DNA of 64,000 bases from Mytilus edulis (GCF_963676685.1 NC_092354.1:15320746-15384745), one strand, 5' to 3'; shown: positions 20,912-33,049, numbered from the stretch's first letter. A program made the numbers and translations. The notes: a model not told the origin generated them from the sequence alone.

Positions 20912-21485
20912 GATTCTGATTAGGACAATTACGGTAATTTCTATGTTCGCTGTGTATAGGGTGCACAGTATTTGTGTAGGCTCTTCCATCAACCTCCCTG
21001 TCGAGTTTTATCCAACTAGTTCAAACCAGTTTAATTGCGCAAAGTTGTAAGTTTGTAAAATTCAAAATTGAACTAGAAATTATCAAATTTATTAACTTAA
21101 ACAATATTTGAGTCACAATATAACAGAAAAGTTATCATTGACATTCAACGTCTTTTTCTTTGTCAGAGGTCAATTTCTGACGCACATTTTCAAGTCAGTT
21201 GTCAATGGCGGTGGATGCACAAGGAGAATCGGGTAGGTCGATCTTTATTTACTTAATTAATTGTAAATGTTCCGCCGGTTATTGTAGCATTGGTAAATAT
21301 GTTCACATCTGATAGAGGATTCATTGATAAAGTTTTGCTGACATTCGAGACTCGGCAGGAGGGGCCCTTTGACAGAAGTTCATTTATACTTGCGGTTAAG
21401 TCCAAATAATTGCGACGATTTCAAATTCTGTATTACATGATGATTAAAATTAATACTGAGTGACAATCTTGTTGCATTTGTAAAA

Positions 21486-21575
21486 TGGATTGGAAACCTT
21501 GGTGGTATATTGGTAATTACGCCTATTTTTTTTATATAGGAGAATGGGGTTCGATTCCCTGCTAGGGTCAATCCA
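21486..21575 (+). repeat. tRNA-like/SINE-head sequence, degenerate
   Basis: Has an A-box-like 'tggtatattgg' and a perfect-looking B box 'ggttcgattcc', plus matching outer ends 'tggattg' and 'caatcca' with 'acctt/agggt' inside. The anticodon region is replaced by a T-run, so it is not a functional tRNA gene. Confidence 0.35.
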
Positions 21576-21579
21576 TTTT

Positions 21580-23400
21580 TCATAAATATGACACAATTTT
21601 GTCATTTCAGTACAACAGTTATAATTAATAACCTATACTTATTTTATATTTTATCGTCAGATCATATGTTTCAATGAAATTATTATATACATGCCTTTTA
21701 ACAGGATAGATGAAACGTGTTTTTCAGAGGGAGGGGTTTTGAAGTCAGAACAGCCAACATGAACGTTGCGGTATCTAGGTCAAATATGTCAATTTCGAAT
21801 TGTAACACATTTTTGTCATTGTAAAAGTATTAGTAACAAAATGTGTATCATTTTAGTGTTTAAAAGTCTCCCAAGTTAATGAAATACATTAAATGCGTAT
21901 ACCAATTTGTTAAAATTCATTTTTCTGCCGTAGTCAATATACGCATGTGTAAACTAATTTTATTGGATAATAAAGTATGGTTTCTTTACAAAGCTAAAGA
22001 AGCACGTCATATTAGAATACTTTTTTAATACTGGAAGTAATATTTTTATCCTTGAAATGTTTTTGTCCTTAACAACCACTTGTTATGAACATAAAAGTCT
22101 TTAACAACCATATATTTTTTAACTAAGAAGGCTATCAATAAAAGAAAAAAGGAAAGACCTTTCAATTGTTCATGAACAATTGACTTTTTAATTTGTTTAT
22201 GTTTTACTAGTATCAATGATAAGAACTATAAAACATGTTTGAAGGAATTATTTAGTATTGGCGAGTAGTCATGCTGTCGTTCACCGAACATAGTCTTGAT
22301 GAACCAATTGAAACTAAGCATAACAAACAGCTTATAGCACCAGAACATATTAAAAGGGCTCCTTAAATGTAGCTTACAGTTAACAAGCAATTACTAAGTT
22401 GACTACTTAAATGAAAGGATCTGAAAAATTGAGTCGAAACTGTTATTGCAAATTTACAAGTGAAAAGTGCACTGTGATAAAACTATATATAGCTATTTCC
22501 TCAACAAAACACCATTGAATTGAATTAATCTAGGTTCTTTCAACTGTCGCAGAATCTAACTTTTACTTAAACAAACTAATGAATATGCATTTGAATGTTG
22601 TTGATTTAGGTCCTGTCATGGCTTAAGTTTTTTCCGAAATATTACTTTTTTATCAACATTAACATCAAACCATCAAGTAGATGCTATCAGAAGCAGAAAC
22701 TCAACCCAATCACTCAAAAGATAGTATGTTACATAGTTTGTGATGATGTGTAACCTAAATATTTCTGTCACTATGAATTAAATGTGTATTGTTCAAACAC
22801 TTCAAAAGAAGACAGTAACAATAAATATACAATGAAAAGAAGTGGCAAAACCAATACACATCAATATTTTTTTTTTCAGAGATAAGGGGTAGATGTTTGG
22901 GTAAATATTTCTTAATTGCTTCAAAAACAACACCTCATCTCTAGATACTATTGTGGCTTAAATACATTTCCTGTATAACTGAGGGTCCAGATCGGATTTC
23001 TGAAGCAAAGAACAATAAGCCGAGAGTGCCGAATATAAAAAAAAAGAATAGAATAAAAACTTTTAAAAAATCTAAGAAAGGTGGTAATAGTTTAAAAATA
23101 TGTCAGTTTAAAATTAAAGACGGATCCCTTTTAAAACCCTCGTAGTTACATATCTGTGTATTCAATTATTTATTTGAACATGTGGAAATCATTTTAAAAC
23201 AATATCAACGAAAACTGCACTGAAAATTGTCAATTTTATCTCTGTATTAAATATTAAACGGTTTGAAAAACAAAATGAGACCTTGAAAATAAATTGAAGA
23301 TAAAATTATGACTTTCGAGTACAAAGTAAATGGATGTATATTTTTTTCTCTCTTTAATTTGTACTTTAAAGATTTGAAAATCTAAAGTTTGGTCTCAAAA
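21580..23400. other. No gene seen; AT-rich
   Basis: Small inverted repeat at about 22165-22185 (tcaattgttcatgaacaattga). The basic 64-codon frame at 22951-23145 follows a T-rich 'tttttcag' but lacks any recognisable domain. Confidence 0.4.
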
Positions 23401-23427
23401 GATGTAGTTAAACTTCAATATATATAT

Positions 23428-23511
23428 AAGTACGTCTGAGTCAGACGAGTTGTATATATATATATATATATATATATCTGTTGTAGAGTTGTCACTTACT
23501 CAGACGTACTT
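23428..23511. repeat. Inverted repeat around TA microsatellite
   Basis: 'aagtacgtctgagt' (23428-23441) and its exact complement (23498-23511) enclose a (TA)n run at 23453-23477. The right arm is the start of the first unit of the 442-bp array. Confidence 0.65.
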
Positions 23512-23712
23512 ATGAATATAATTATTTTCTGTGACTGTATATTACATTAATTTGTAGAATCCTTTACTATAGATAATTTAGCTGATCTGTAACAATAACA
23601 TCTTCATGCCTTATATATCATGTACTGTAGTACGCCGCTAGATTAAAACTGACGTGGAAAGGTAACACATGCCCACCGAAAGCTCTTTTTTTAGAGAGCC
23701 CAGGTGGTCGTG

Positions 23713-23782
23713 TGGTCTAGCGGGACGGCTGCAGTGCAGGCGATTTGGTGTCACGATATCACAGTAGCATGGGTTCGAATCC
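23713..23782 (+). promoter_or_regulatory. tRNA-like internal pol III promoter (unit 1)
   Basis: A box 23713-23723 and B box 23772-23782, spaced 59 bases as in tRNAs with a long variable arm. The acceptor stem does not pair, so I read it as a SINE head, not a tRNA gene. Confidence 0.55.
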
Positions 23783-24154
23783 CGGCGAGGGAAAAACCAA
23801 AAATTTGCGAAAGCAAATTTACAGATCTAACATTGTTGGGTTGATGTTTAGACGAGTTGTATATACATTATGTACACAGCCATGTATCACCATCATTGAT
23901 GGCGATCCGATGGATACATCTGTTGTAGAGTTGTCACTTACTCAGACGTACTTATGAATATAATTATTTTCTGTGACTGTATATTACATTAATTTGTAGG
24001 ATCCTTTACTATAGATAATTTAGCTGATCTGTAACAATAACATCTTCATGCCTTATATATCATGTACTGTAGTACGCCGCTAGATTAAAACTGACGTGGA
24101 AAGGTAACACATGCCCACCGAAAGCTCTTTTTTTAGAGAGCCCAGGTGGTCGTG

Positions 24155-24224
24155 TGGTCTAGCGGGACGGCTGCAGTGCAGGCGATTTGGTGTCACGATA
24201 TCACAGTAGCATGGGTTCGAATCC
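24155..24224 (+). promoter_or_regulatory. tRNA-like internal pol III promoter (unit 2)
   Basis: Same A and B boxes 442 bases downstream (24155-24165 and 24214-24224), unchanged between units. Confidence 0.55.
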
Positions 24225-24301
24225 CGGCGAGGGAAGAACCAAAAATTTGCGAAAGCAAATTTACAGATCTAACATTGTTGGGTTGATGTTTAGACGAGTT
24301 G

Positions 24302-24339
<38 letters not shown>

Positions 24340-24619
24340 TATATTAGATTTTGGGTTAATATAAAGAATGACATTAATGCATCTAAAATCCGTGAAAATA
24401 TATAAGAATAACTAGTAATGAATATGTCAATATCCAAAGCGTAATATTACAAGTTGCTGTCTCCTTTTTCATCATGAACACTACTGATTTTTAAAATTAT
24501 ATTTTTAAAGATTTAATAAATTCGTAATTAAAAAAATAAAAGACCTATTTCAGACGATGTACTATTAGTTATTTCGAAAAACTTTTGACTAGAACAGTTA
24601 ACCTTAATTTTAACGGCAA

Positions 24620-25000
24620 TGATAATGTAGTCCCATCTGTAATGTGATCAAGACGGACTTTCGAATTGATGATGCACCGTTATACTGATATATTTCTTGG
24701 TATCTAATTATGATAACTAATTATATAAAATCAAATAGTCATATGACATAATCATACGACAGTCGTTATAATTTGTCGGTTATCTGCCATTTACAACTTG
24801 TATGAATCGAAATGTAGAATGTTTTAGATTGGACAATTTGATAACATATTATCAGTCCATACATGTACATGGTCAAAGATGTGAAGTATGACCTTAAATA
24901 ATAATCCTTTCATTACATGTTATCAGTTCATACATGCTCATGGTCAACGATGTAAAGTATGACCTTACATAATAATCCTTTTATTGATTGTGTAAGTCTG
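24620..25000 (+). repeat. Relic of the local duplication, with an internal ~76-bp tandem repeat
   Basis: 'gatcaagacggactttcga', 'gtcggttatctgcc' and 'ggacaatttgataacatatt' match the order in copy A (14500-14600) and at 27335. Inside, 'catacatg.tcatggtcaa.gatg.aagtatgacctta' occurs twice (24858-24898 and 24932-24968). Confidence 0.5.
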
Positions 25001-27330
25001 TTATACAATATCTTTTTAAAACTTGTCTACCAGAGGGTAGTGCCCAAATAATAATTAGACAGTGTTTTATCAACCTGATACAAATCAAACCAACTGTTTA
25101 AATATTTGAGAACGCTTTTTTGAAAGACAATATTCTTTGCAGTAACAAATTGAAATCGTGAAGATATTTAAGTTGTTTTTTTTGTGGCGAATTTAAACAA
25201 TTCATATACACGTTCCGATTGTGTTAATCCGTGTATTTACTAGGTTGACGAATCGTTAGGTGGATATTTATGGTAACGTCTGTCAATATTGCCAAGGCTT
25301 TCACTTGATTATACTTTTTCAAAAGCAAATTGGTGAATTTGTTTAGAAATTTTCGGTATGGTTCATGGCTACAGGAAAGTTTTGAATTTTTCATAGTTTT
25401 AGTATTGTTAATTTCGCCAACATTCCAGTAATTAGTAAAACAAAAATGGACATTTAAATTATTGACATTTGAATTTGTTGTAAATTAACTGTTTAAAGAA
25501 AAACGTATTATTCGAAACTCTAAAGAGTGTATATTCAAGTAGTTGTATTTGACAACACTTTCCAAAAGTTCCAATTTTGAAAGTGTTTCAATTTCGAATT
25601 TGATTTGACCTGCTAACTGTTTTAATTCGAGCGCCTCTAACGAGTCGTGTTTATCCAACCTGTTCTAGCATACTAATTTCTGTATATTCTTTTTCACTTC
25701 TAAACTGCCGATGAACCATGACAGCTGAAAGATGAAACGTTATTTTAGCTTTTCCTCAAACTATGAGTTCTCGCTATAAGCATTTTACCAAAACTAAAAT
25801 AGGGTGGTGTTTAGCTCTATTCCCATTCGTTGATTTTTTTGATGCATCGTTATTGCTCGTTTTACGCTTTTTTGTGGGTATATGAAATGGTAGAATGAAA
25901 TATTTGTTGATTACTCGTGGATAACTGTAACGCTCTTTTAAATTTCTTCTAAAGTGAGTTTACTCTCTATGATAGGCAGCATTTCCATCATATGATTTTA
26001 TTGTTTAACAAAACGGCACGTTTTTACAAGCTGAGCAATCGGACCAAATAACTTTTTCAAATTTCTAGAAGATATCGTCAAATCTTCTAATCCCTTTGCT
26101 TCTTGACAGTTTTATCGTTAAAGCTCTTAATTTTATACGCCAAACGGACATTGCATCTGCATTTGACTCGTCGTTGGGAATGCCCTTTGCTTTTGAATTT
26201 CTTTGGAGCATGTATAATAAAACATTTTGTGTAATTAAACTAGATGAGTTGTCAGTACGGAAAAACTGATAATTTGCTATGCGCCATGATCACAGAATTA
26301 TAGGAAAACAACGTCTTCTTGAGAATAAATTAATCAGGAATATTTATCATCACACGAAACATGTTTCTTTGTTATAAGTTGAATCATTCATCCAAACTTG
26401 ACAAATTTTGTTTTCGTTAAGATGCATGTTACTCGAGACAGACAATAAACGATGTAATTTCTAAGAGGTTATGCGCATTGGTGTGGAATTTACACTTAAG
26501 AAAATTTGATGCCAACGGTTTAGGAATAACAATCTTAGTTTTCTGTTAAAGTAACTAACATGTGGGATAGGAAGTCGAATATGATTTCTATTTTCTACCA
26601 ATACATATGGGAGTTGGATATATATATGGTTTCGCAAGGTAAACAAAATACTAAGAGCATTACCTTTAGTTGTAAAAAAATAATTTTGAATACTAGAGCT
26701 CAACTCAATTGATGCAAGTTTAATGTTGGTGTATCAGTTACACAAACGTAATAGTTGTCTGTCTCTAAGGGTTTCGTGTTTTGCTGTTTGTATGTTTTTC
26801 AGTCCTTTTTTTATTTTTTGTATTTGTTTTGTTTTTTATGCATTTTTGTTATTCGTTTATCTATTAATTCACATAGTACATGTAGTAGTCCCAAAAAAAT
26901 GGATTTCACTTACACCCAGAATTATTATTTTTTCTATGTAAATATATCCTTTTCTTATTTAACCATCACGTGTCTAAAACAAATTATCAATTCTTCTTTA
27001 TGTGTACTGTATACAGCTGGAATACGGGAACCTTTTCATTAGATAATGGATTGAAGTTGTTTCAAACAGTTTCCTTACTGAAATAATAAGATATCTGTAT
27101 TGTATCGTAAGTGCCTTCGTAAAAAGTAGATTTTTTAAATCGAAATATTAAAATAAATAAAAAATGAAAACCCTTGACGAACTAAATTAGAATATAGTTT
27201 TCCATATTGTAATGAATTTGTAGATGTATCCAACAGATGTTTGCATATATGTTATCTTAAAATACTACTAAATTGAAGAGGCAGACTTAAATATCCGTGG
27301 AACTTTAAAAACATTTATATTATTGTACAT
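25000..27330. other. No gene seen; AT-rich
   Basis: No exon with supportable coding content and no clear repeat. Short frames (26461-26703 -, 26723-27042 +) are low-complexity, rich in Phe, Ile and Val. Confidence 0.4.
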
Positions 27331-27334
27331 GCAT

Positions 27335-27560
27335 AACGTGATCAAGATGGACTCTCGAATTAATGATGCACCATGATAATAAAATCGTATCAATATTTCT
27401 GTGTATCTAAACGATTACTACTTTTAGATACTAACAAACCACGTGACATATCATAAGACACTCTTGACATTGTATTTTTTATCAGAAAATCTGTCCTTAA
27501 CATTAATGTTAAATGTTCTAATTAGTGTACATGCTATCAAATGATATCTTTTCTGGGTCA
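27335..27560 (+). repeat. Second relic of the local duplication
   Basis: 'tgatcaagatggactctcga', 'gatgcacca', 'gtgtatctaa' and 'catatgagattg' follow the same order as at 24640 and 14640. No intact exon. Confidence 0.45.
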
Positions 27561-28290
27561 ACATATGAGATTGTCACCCGTCCATTTATCGTCTCCGTTT
27601 TCTGTCTGTGATCCTCTCTGCCTCTTTATCTCTCACAATAGAGACCAGAGAAAATTAAACAGTTTTGTAGTAACCTGTAACATGTGCAAATGTTTGATCT
27701 TTGCCACTTTTGGTAATACTCGTGTCGTTTTTTGTGGTTATCAATAGTCAAGCAGTCAGCAGGTTTTGGATTGACGTGAATATCAATGTGTTCATTTTGC
27801 CATTAATTTACTGTTCATAAAACTAAACGACATACAAACATTAAAAGGGTATACACCAGACAAGTATTGCATTCAATTTGGTCGTTTTTGGCAAAGCGTT
27901 CCGACATTTTCAGTATTAAAAGCTTTTCTACTTTGCTTTTGATTATGCTTTTCGACTGCTTAGATTAGTGATCCACGTATGGGTGATGTGTACACGAAAT
28001 GCACGTCTATCGTAACACATATCAGTGTGGTTTATTTATATTGCCCTTCGCATGTTCACATGTTTCAAGAACAGACTATTGCTTTGCATGAAACGAGCAT
28101 ATTTTACAATTATACCGTCTTGATCAACAACCAAGAACAGTAACTAGAAAGGGGATATAACCACACATCACATTATTCCCAAGATATCATATATCATCAG
28201 TTTAGATAGCTCATTGAGAAGTGAAGAAAAGAAAATAGCACAAATTGATAAGAAAGTACAAATCATTTTGTTTATTTAAAAACGTATTAT
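27560..28290. other. No gene seen
   Basis: Only a faint 'cacgaaatgcacgtct' at 28000, a relic of the element described at 31760. Confidence 0.4.
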
Positions 28291-28292
28291 TA

Positions 28293-28432
28293 GTTACATA
28301 GTGTGCTAGTGACCTAATACGGTATATATGGGGTCAGTAAATTCCATATGGGTTGAGAGCGAAGCTCGAATCCCCATATGGAATTTACTGACCCCATATA
28401 TACCGTATTACGTCACTAGCACACTATGTAAC
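28293..28432. repeat. 140-bp near-perfect palindrome
   Basis: Arms 28293-28352 and 28373-28432 are complementary over about 60 bases, with 'gttacatagtgtgctagtga' at the left end and the complement at the right; the only break is a 'cct/cgt' pair. The 20-base middle (ttgagagcgaagctcgaatc) is itself partly self-complementary. The 83-codon frame at 28328 is an artefact of the palindrome for its first part. Confidence 0.8.
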
Positions 28433-28671
28433 GAATTTATCTTATCGACTATCTTAACGTGTGAAATTAAGACTAGTGATTCTCAAAATGAGCAAGTCTT
28501 CAATACTGTTAGCGCTAAGAAAATACTTCCATTGATCCTACAAAAACAGCTGCCAACAATAACGACTTGTAAGGTTTAAATGTGTTTTATGAATTTGTTT
28601 CAATCTTATTCATCAATTTCTTCGTCTGTTGGAACTTTTAAGAATTTTTCTCAGTACCGTTTTGTTTTTAC

Positions 28672-28813
28672 AAAGGGACATAACACCATTACTAACCGTG
28701 TATGAAATAAGCCCCGCCCCCTTTTTACCTAATAAGGAATATAAAGGGACGTAACTCCACTACTAACCGTGTATGAGATAAGCCCCGCCTCCCTACTAAC
28801 CTAATATCAAATA
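28672..28813. repeat. 71-bp tandem repeat, two units
   Basis: Units start at 28672 and 28743. Each has 'aaagggac.taac.cca', 'ctaaccgtgtatga' and 'ataagccccgcc'. The word 'acacggttt' in the other orientation follows at 28814. Confidence 0.7.
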
Positions 28814-28819
28814 TACACG

Positions 28820-29395
28820 GTTTGCACGCGGATGCTTTTAACCAATCATATTCCTGGAAATGTATAGGAGGTAAGATAAGTAGCGTTATATAGTGCGGCA
28901 CTTTTTGCCACTTCTGTAAAAAAATAAATGTTAACAATACTGTTAAATTAGATTTTTAATACATGTGTACGCCATTCTCCTACAGTTCCGCAATCTATAT
29001 CAGCATGATAAAAACTGTAAAGTTGTTTGGAAGGTTGTTTTTCTGCTTTTCAAAAATTAGTATTGTTTTTGATTTATCAACCATATTTTAACAATCTTTA
29101 TAAACATATATTATCTTTTTGTTATGTTCGACCGAATAAATAATACATAATTTTGTAAGCTCTAATCGTACACAATTTAGAGTACATGCACTTGAATATC
29201 GTGTTCAAACTGAGATAACATAAGATAAACATTATATGTTCGTTGTTCTTGGTAAATAATAATGCAATAAAACATCGAACCTTCGTAAATGCTTTGATCC
29301 GCTATTAGATTTTCGTCTAAATACTAAAGCTAGTAGTTTAATAATGTACGTGTGTACGCACATGGGTCCTTAATCATGTTAATGCTCATCAACTT
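28820..29395. other. No gene seen
   Basis: AT-rich, no recognised repeat or exon. Confidence 0.4.
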
Positions 29396-29510
29396 TGTAC
29401 TTGTTTAGTTTTATAACTATTTTGATCTGAGTGTCACTGGTGAGTGTTATGTAGACGAAACGCACGTCTAGGGTGTCACATTATAATACTGGTACATTTG
29501 ATAACTAATT
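29396..29510 (+). repeat. 'cgaaacgcacgtct' element, right half
   Basis: 'ctttgtacttgtttagtttt', 'tgtcactggtgagtgttatg' and 'gtacatttgataacta' match the right half of the full element at 31760-32080. Confidence 0.65.
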
Positions 29511-29514
29511 AAAA

Positions 29515-30190
29515 GAAATCAAAAAGTGTGTATATGTCTTAAAAAAATCATCTGCATGTTTCACGCTACCAATGAGGACAGAATTGGTAAACAATGTGTT
29601 ATTGGTGTCATACATACTTGAATTTCTGTCTTCATAAAACAAGATTTCTACCATTTTATGAGAGATCCTGATTTTTTTTACAACATTTGAAATCGATTAT
29701 TTTCTATTCTGGTGTATTCTATTTTCTCCAGTATCTACAAACAATAATACTAATAATCGTGACGGTGTTTCAAAGAGACTGTATATACTTACATTTGTAA
29801 TTATTCGGGTACATCTCAACACGAACAATTGAAAGCCAAGGATGTCAAACCAAGTTAAACATTTACTTGCTTTAATATTATCGGATGAATAATTACGTAG
29901 ACACAATGAGAGCTATCTAACAAACATTGAGCTACTCGGTATAGTAATGTGCCAACATAAATTATTAAAAATTACTGAAGAGAACTCTTGAAGACTACAT
30001 TTATCCCTCCCCTGCCTGTGTTTTTATAACTTTGTTGACTCGGCATTGACATGTTTTCTTTATCTTTCACTGATACATATTGTTATTTGTGTAACCTGCG
30101 TTGTACGCATGTCTCCGTAGATAATACATCTACTATATAAGTAATCATTAAAGACTTTTAGAGCATCATTTCATCTTCATAATCATTATT
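29515..30190. other. No gene seen
   Basis: AT-rich. The 69-codon - strand frame at 29697-29906 has no supporting signals. Confidence 0.4.
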
Positions 30191-30193
30191 AAC

Positions 30194-30248
30194 GTGGAAA
30201 ACAAATGCAGCTGTGAGGCGATACAGAATGAAGTACAAAACCTTTTAG
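30194..30248 (+). pseudogene. Exon-like relic 1
   Basis: 'GTGGAAAACAAATGCAGCTG' through 'CAAAACCTTTTAG|GTAAGTT' reads ENKCSCEAIQNEVQNLL and ends at a good donor. Similar segments, also ending near 'tacaaaac.tcttag.taag', are at 30575-30650 and 45347-45428. Together they look like copies of one exon from local duplications. The exon's identity is unknown. Confidence 0.3.
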
Positions 30249-30564
30249 GTAAGTTAATACATTTTATTTTTAAACGAATCAAATATTTAACAATTTATGA
30301 GACTATATATGGTGCTACATTGACTACGATTTCTATATCAAGATTAAAAAAAAGAAAGGGTTCCATAAGACTGCTATGTGGTTTCCATTTCAAATAATGA
30401 TAAAGTTAGCATTACCATTATAAATAATAGGTAAAACAATGCGAATGCATGACATCGTCAATTTCTTTAAAATTAACGAATAAGCGTTCTCCTGATAATG
30501 TCATTAATATGATATAAAAAATATAACGGTTATCATTACAGACGTTTATATAAACACACGCTCA

Positions 30565-30650
30565 TACCATGATACCCAACATACATGTAGATTACACAAT
30601 CAGCAGTAAAGAACAAGAATGAAATCGTACAAAACTTCTTAGTTAAGTTA
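30565..30650 (+). pseudogene. Exon-like relic 2
   Basis: 'catgatacccaacatacatg', 'caatcagcagtaaagaacaa' and 'cgtacaaaacttcttag' parallel the segment at 45355-45428, with changes that close the frame and destroy the donor (GTTAAG). Confidence 0.3.
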
Positions 30651-30659
30651 ATTTTAATC

Positions 30660-31755
30660 AGTTTGTAACGATGAAGATTTTTATATCACAGAGCTAGGCA
30701 GTATTTCATAAATTGTGATTACTGGGTGCAAAACTTATAGAAGGAAATAAATAAATAAAAAAAGTACAGAAAGAAAAGCAAAGGGCGTACGTTTTCTACA
30801 AGCAATGAAATACTTCAGCTTAATTGAATAATTTGCATTAAAAAAATCCTTCAAAATAATTACCTTTACATAACGACAAATATTTTCAGGTTTACAATTT
30901 GAAAATCAACTCAATGAACAATGATTAGTGAACTTTAGATTTTTTGGGTTCATGTTAAACTCAGCATTTAGTTTTGTATGGCTTAGTAGTTTTTTTTTAA
31001 TTTCTTTTTGTTTTAAACTAGGGAAATGATGGTGTTGTTAATTTCTCTTCTACTTAAAATGAGTTTTTGAATATTCTTTTGATATCTACCGCTAGGTTTT
31101 GTTCATCAATTTCATTTTCGAAGTTTGATTAAGGGGACGTGTCTTATCAAAGAATTACCGTCTGTAAGATTACAATGCATACTTGAGTGACACATGTGAC
31201 ATTGGAACAGTGTTTTAAATAAAAATGCTACTCAATAATAAGTAATAGAAATTATCATAAGTGATAGTTGTGCCCTATCTATTTTTTTGGACGACACGTC
31301 TACAATCTTCCCTATACCAAAGGCCAAATGATATATTTACCGTTACCCCTGGTCAACAAAGAAGTATTTTCTTAATTTACAATTATTAGGGCATGAGTTT
31401 TGAAGAAGACAACAAGGAAATATACACAAACTTCAATTAGGGAAGCTATAGTTTTTGACTGGCTTTTGCCTTCAACTGATTATATTTATTTCGAAAATAA
31501 TTACCTTAAAAAATAACCTCTAAATATAATCCATGTAAGTCATGTCACTCTATGAATGTCTTCTTTTTGTATAATAAATAATAATGTTTTAGTTACAAGA
31601 CATTTTGGATCAGAGGTGGCGGCCAAAATTTTCAAAAAGCTTTAAAGTCTGAAAATTGCACAAAATCTATATATTTTGACGAAATGTCCAAAATAAGCGT
31701 ACTTTGGAGAATATTTTGTACTTTTTATAAATAAACGTGTCCATGAACCAATTTT
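30660..31755. other. No gene seen; AT-rich
   Basis: No recognised exon or repeat. Confidence 0.4.
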
Positions 31756-31759
31756 ATCA

Positions 31760-32080
31760 ATAGTTATCAAAGGTATCAGGATTATATAATTTAATACGCC
31801 AGACGCGCCTTTCGTCAAAACCTACTAATGTTTAACCTAAATGATATTTTATCTGTTGTCCTTCGAGTTTCTATAATTATTTTCAATGTATCGCTGTGTA
31901 TACGTTATATGCAATATTATTTGCATTTAACTGTTTGTCTTCATTTACAGATTTATATCTTCAACTTTGTACTAGTTTGGCTTTATAAATATTTTGATAT
32001 GAGCGTCACTGGTGAGTCATATGAAGACGAAACGCGCGTCTGGCGTACTAAATTATAATCCTGGTACCTTTGATAACTAT
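31760..32080. mobile_element. Complete 'cgaaacgcgcgtctggcgta' inverted-repeat element
   Basis: Left 'atagttatcaaaggtatcag' and right 'ctggtacctttgataacta' are inverted copies. The similarity runs about 50 bp inward, through 'tacgccagacgcg' and 'cgcgtctggcgta'. About 320 bp, no transposase, so a MITE. Right-half-only copies are at 29396-29510 and 38155-38285. Confidence 0.75.
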
Positions 32081-32535
32081 TTATACCGTTATTTCATTGT
32101 TAATGCGTGATTTGGTAATTCATATATTTAGCATGTTTCGCTTATATATATTAACTTTATATTATATATATTATCTGTAACTGTGAACACCTGATTTGAC
32201 GTTCTCTCGGTAGATTGTTCTTTGGTTAATTGTAAAATTTTACAAATCTATTTATTTGAAAGGATATTCCCAACGTAAATGATATTTGGTAATCAACTGG
32301 TCGTCTATGTGTTTCTTTAATTTGATGATAGTAGACCTGGTGCTTCGAATATTATTAAGATCAAGTTCGAATAAGGCTGTTCGTCCTCGTCAGGTGCATT
32401 AGCCTAATTTTTTTTTTATTAACTATAACGTTTGATAATAATTACTTTTTAATTATTATCAATATCATCAATATGTTTCTATCGTGTAACGCAGTAACAT
32501 GCAGCCTATGGCATGGTTTTAGTTGCAAAAATTTG

Positions 32536-32840
32536 ATGTTTTTCATTTAAATGCAATATTTTAAATTTAATTGGTATATTTCTTCATTTAAATGCAAATA
32601 TTTTTGTATTTGAATGGCATATTTTTCATTCAAATGCAATATTTTTTATTCAAATGGTATAATTTGTCATTCAAATGCAATATTTATTTTATTTGAATGG
32701 TATATTTTTTCATTTTGATGCAATATTTTTATATTTGATTGGTATATTTTTCATTTAAATGCAATATTTGTTATTCAAATAATATTATTTGTCATTCAAA
32801 TGCAATATTTTGTATTTAATTGGTATTGCAGTTTTATTAT
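32536..32840. repeat. 41-43-bp AT-rich minisatellite, about seven units
   Basis: The motif 'catt(t/c)aaatgcaatattt' starts at 32544, 32585, 32627, 32668, 32711, 32752 and 32793, a spacing of 41-43 bases, with a second 'att.aatggtata' motif between. Unit 2 has the octamer ATGCAAAT. Confidence 0.75.
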
Positions 32841-32869
32841 TTATATGCAATAATTGCATTATGGGAAAT

Positions 32870-33010
32870 TCTTTGACGTCATAAGGTCAAATTTGCAACA
32901 ACCTTTGTGATTGGTCGGTTATTGTTTGGATTTTTCCCCTTTGTTTCCGAACATGAGGGACCAAGAATTACTTCAGTCTGGGAGAACAAGGTTTAGTACA
33001 ATCACTTGTT
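32870..33010 (+). promoter_or_regulatory. Promoter-like cluster: CRE and CCAAT-type motifs (possible)
   Basis: TGACGTCA (32874-32881) and an inverted CCAAT box (gattggtcgg, near 32911) precede an ATG at 32953 (MRDQELLQSGRTR, then GTTTAG). No downstream exon was found, so this may be chance. Confidence 0.2.
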
Positions 33011-33049
33011 GTATTTAACTTTGAGCAAACTTCCAGTAATTGTAAATAC

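Larger units (their letters stand above)
23477..24345 (+). repeat. 442-bp tandem repeat, two units, with tRNA-derived head
   Basis: Unit 1 starts at 23477 and unit 2 at 23919, nearly identical. Each carries 'gttgtcacttactcagacgt', 'catgtactgtagtacgccgc', then a pol III promoter pair (A box tggtctagcgg, B box ggttcgaatcc), then 'cgaaagcaaatttacagat' and 'gacgagttgtatata'. Unit 2 ends in a long (TA)n run (24301-24345). The layout of tandem cores closed by a microsatellite resembles pearl/Helentron-type bivalve elements, here with a SINE-like head. Confidence 0.7.

Noticed and set aside
23702-23792. Functional tRNA-Leu gene
   Set aside because: A and B boxes are good, but the acceptor stem does not pair and the sequence is embedded in a tandem repeat; read as a SINE head.
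28328-28579. 83-codon + frame as an exon
   Set aside because: Its first half is the palindrome; the rest has no acceptor in phase and no domain.
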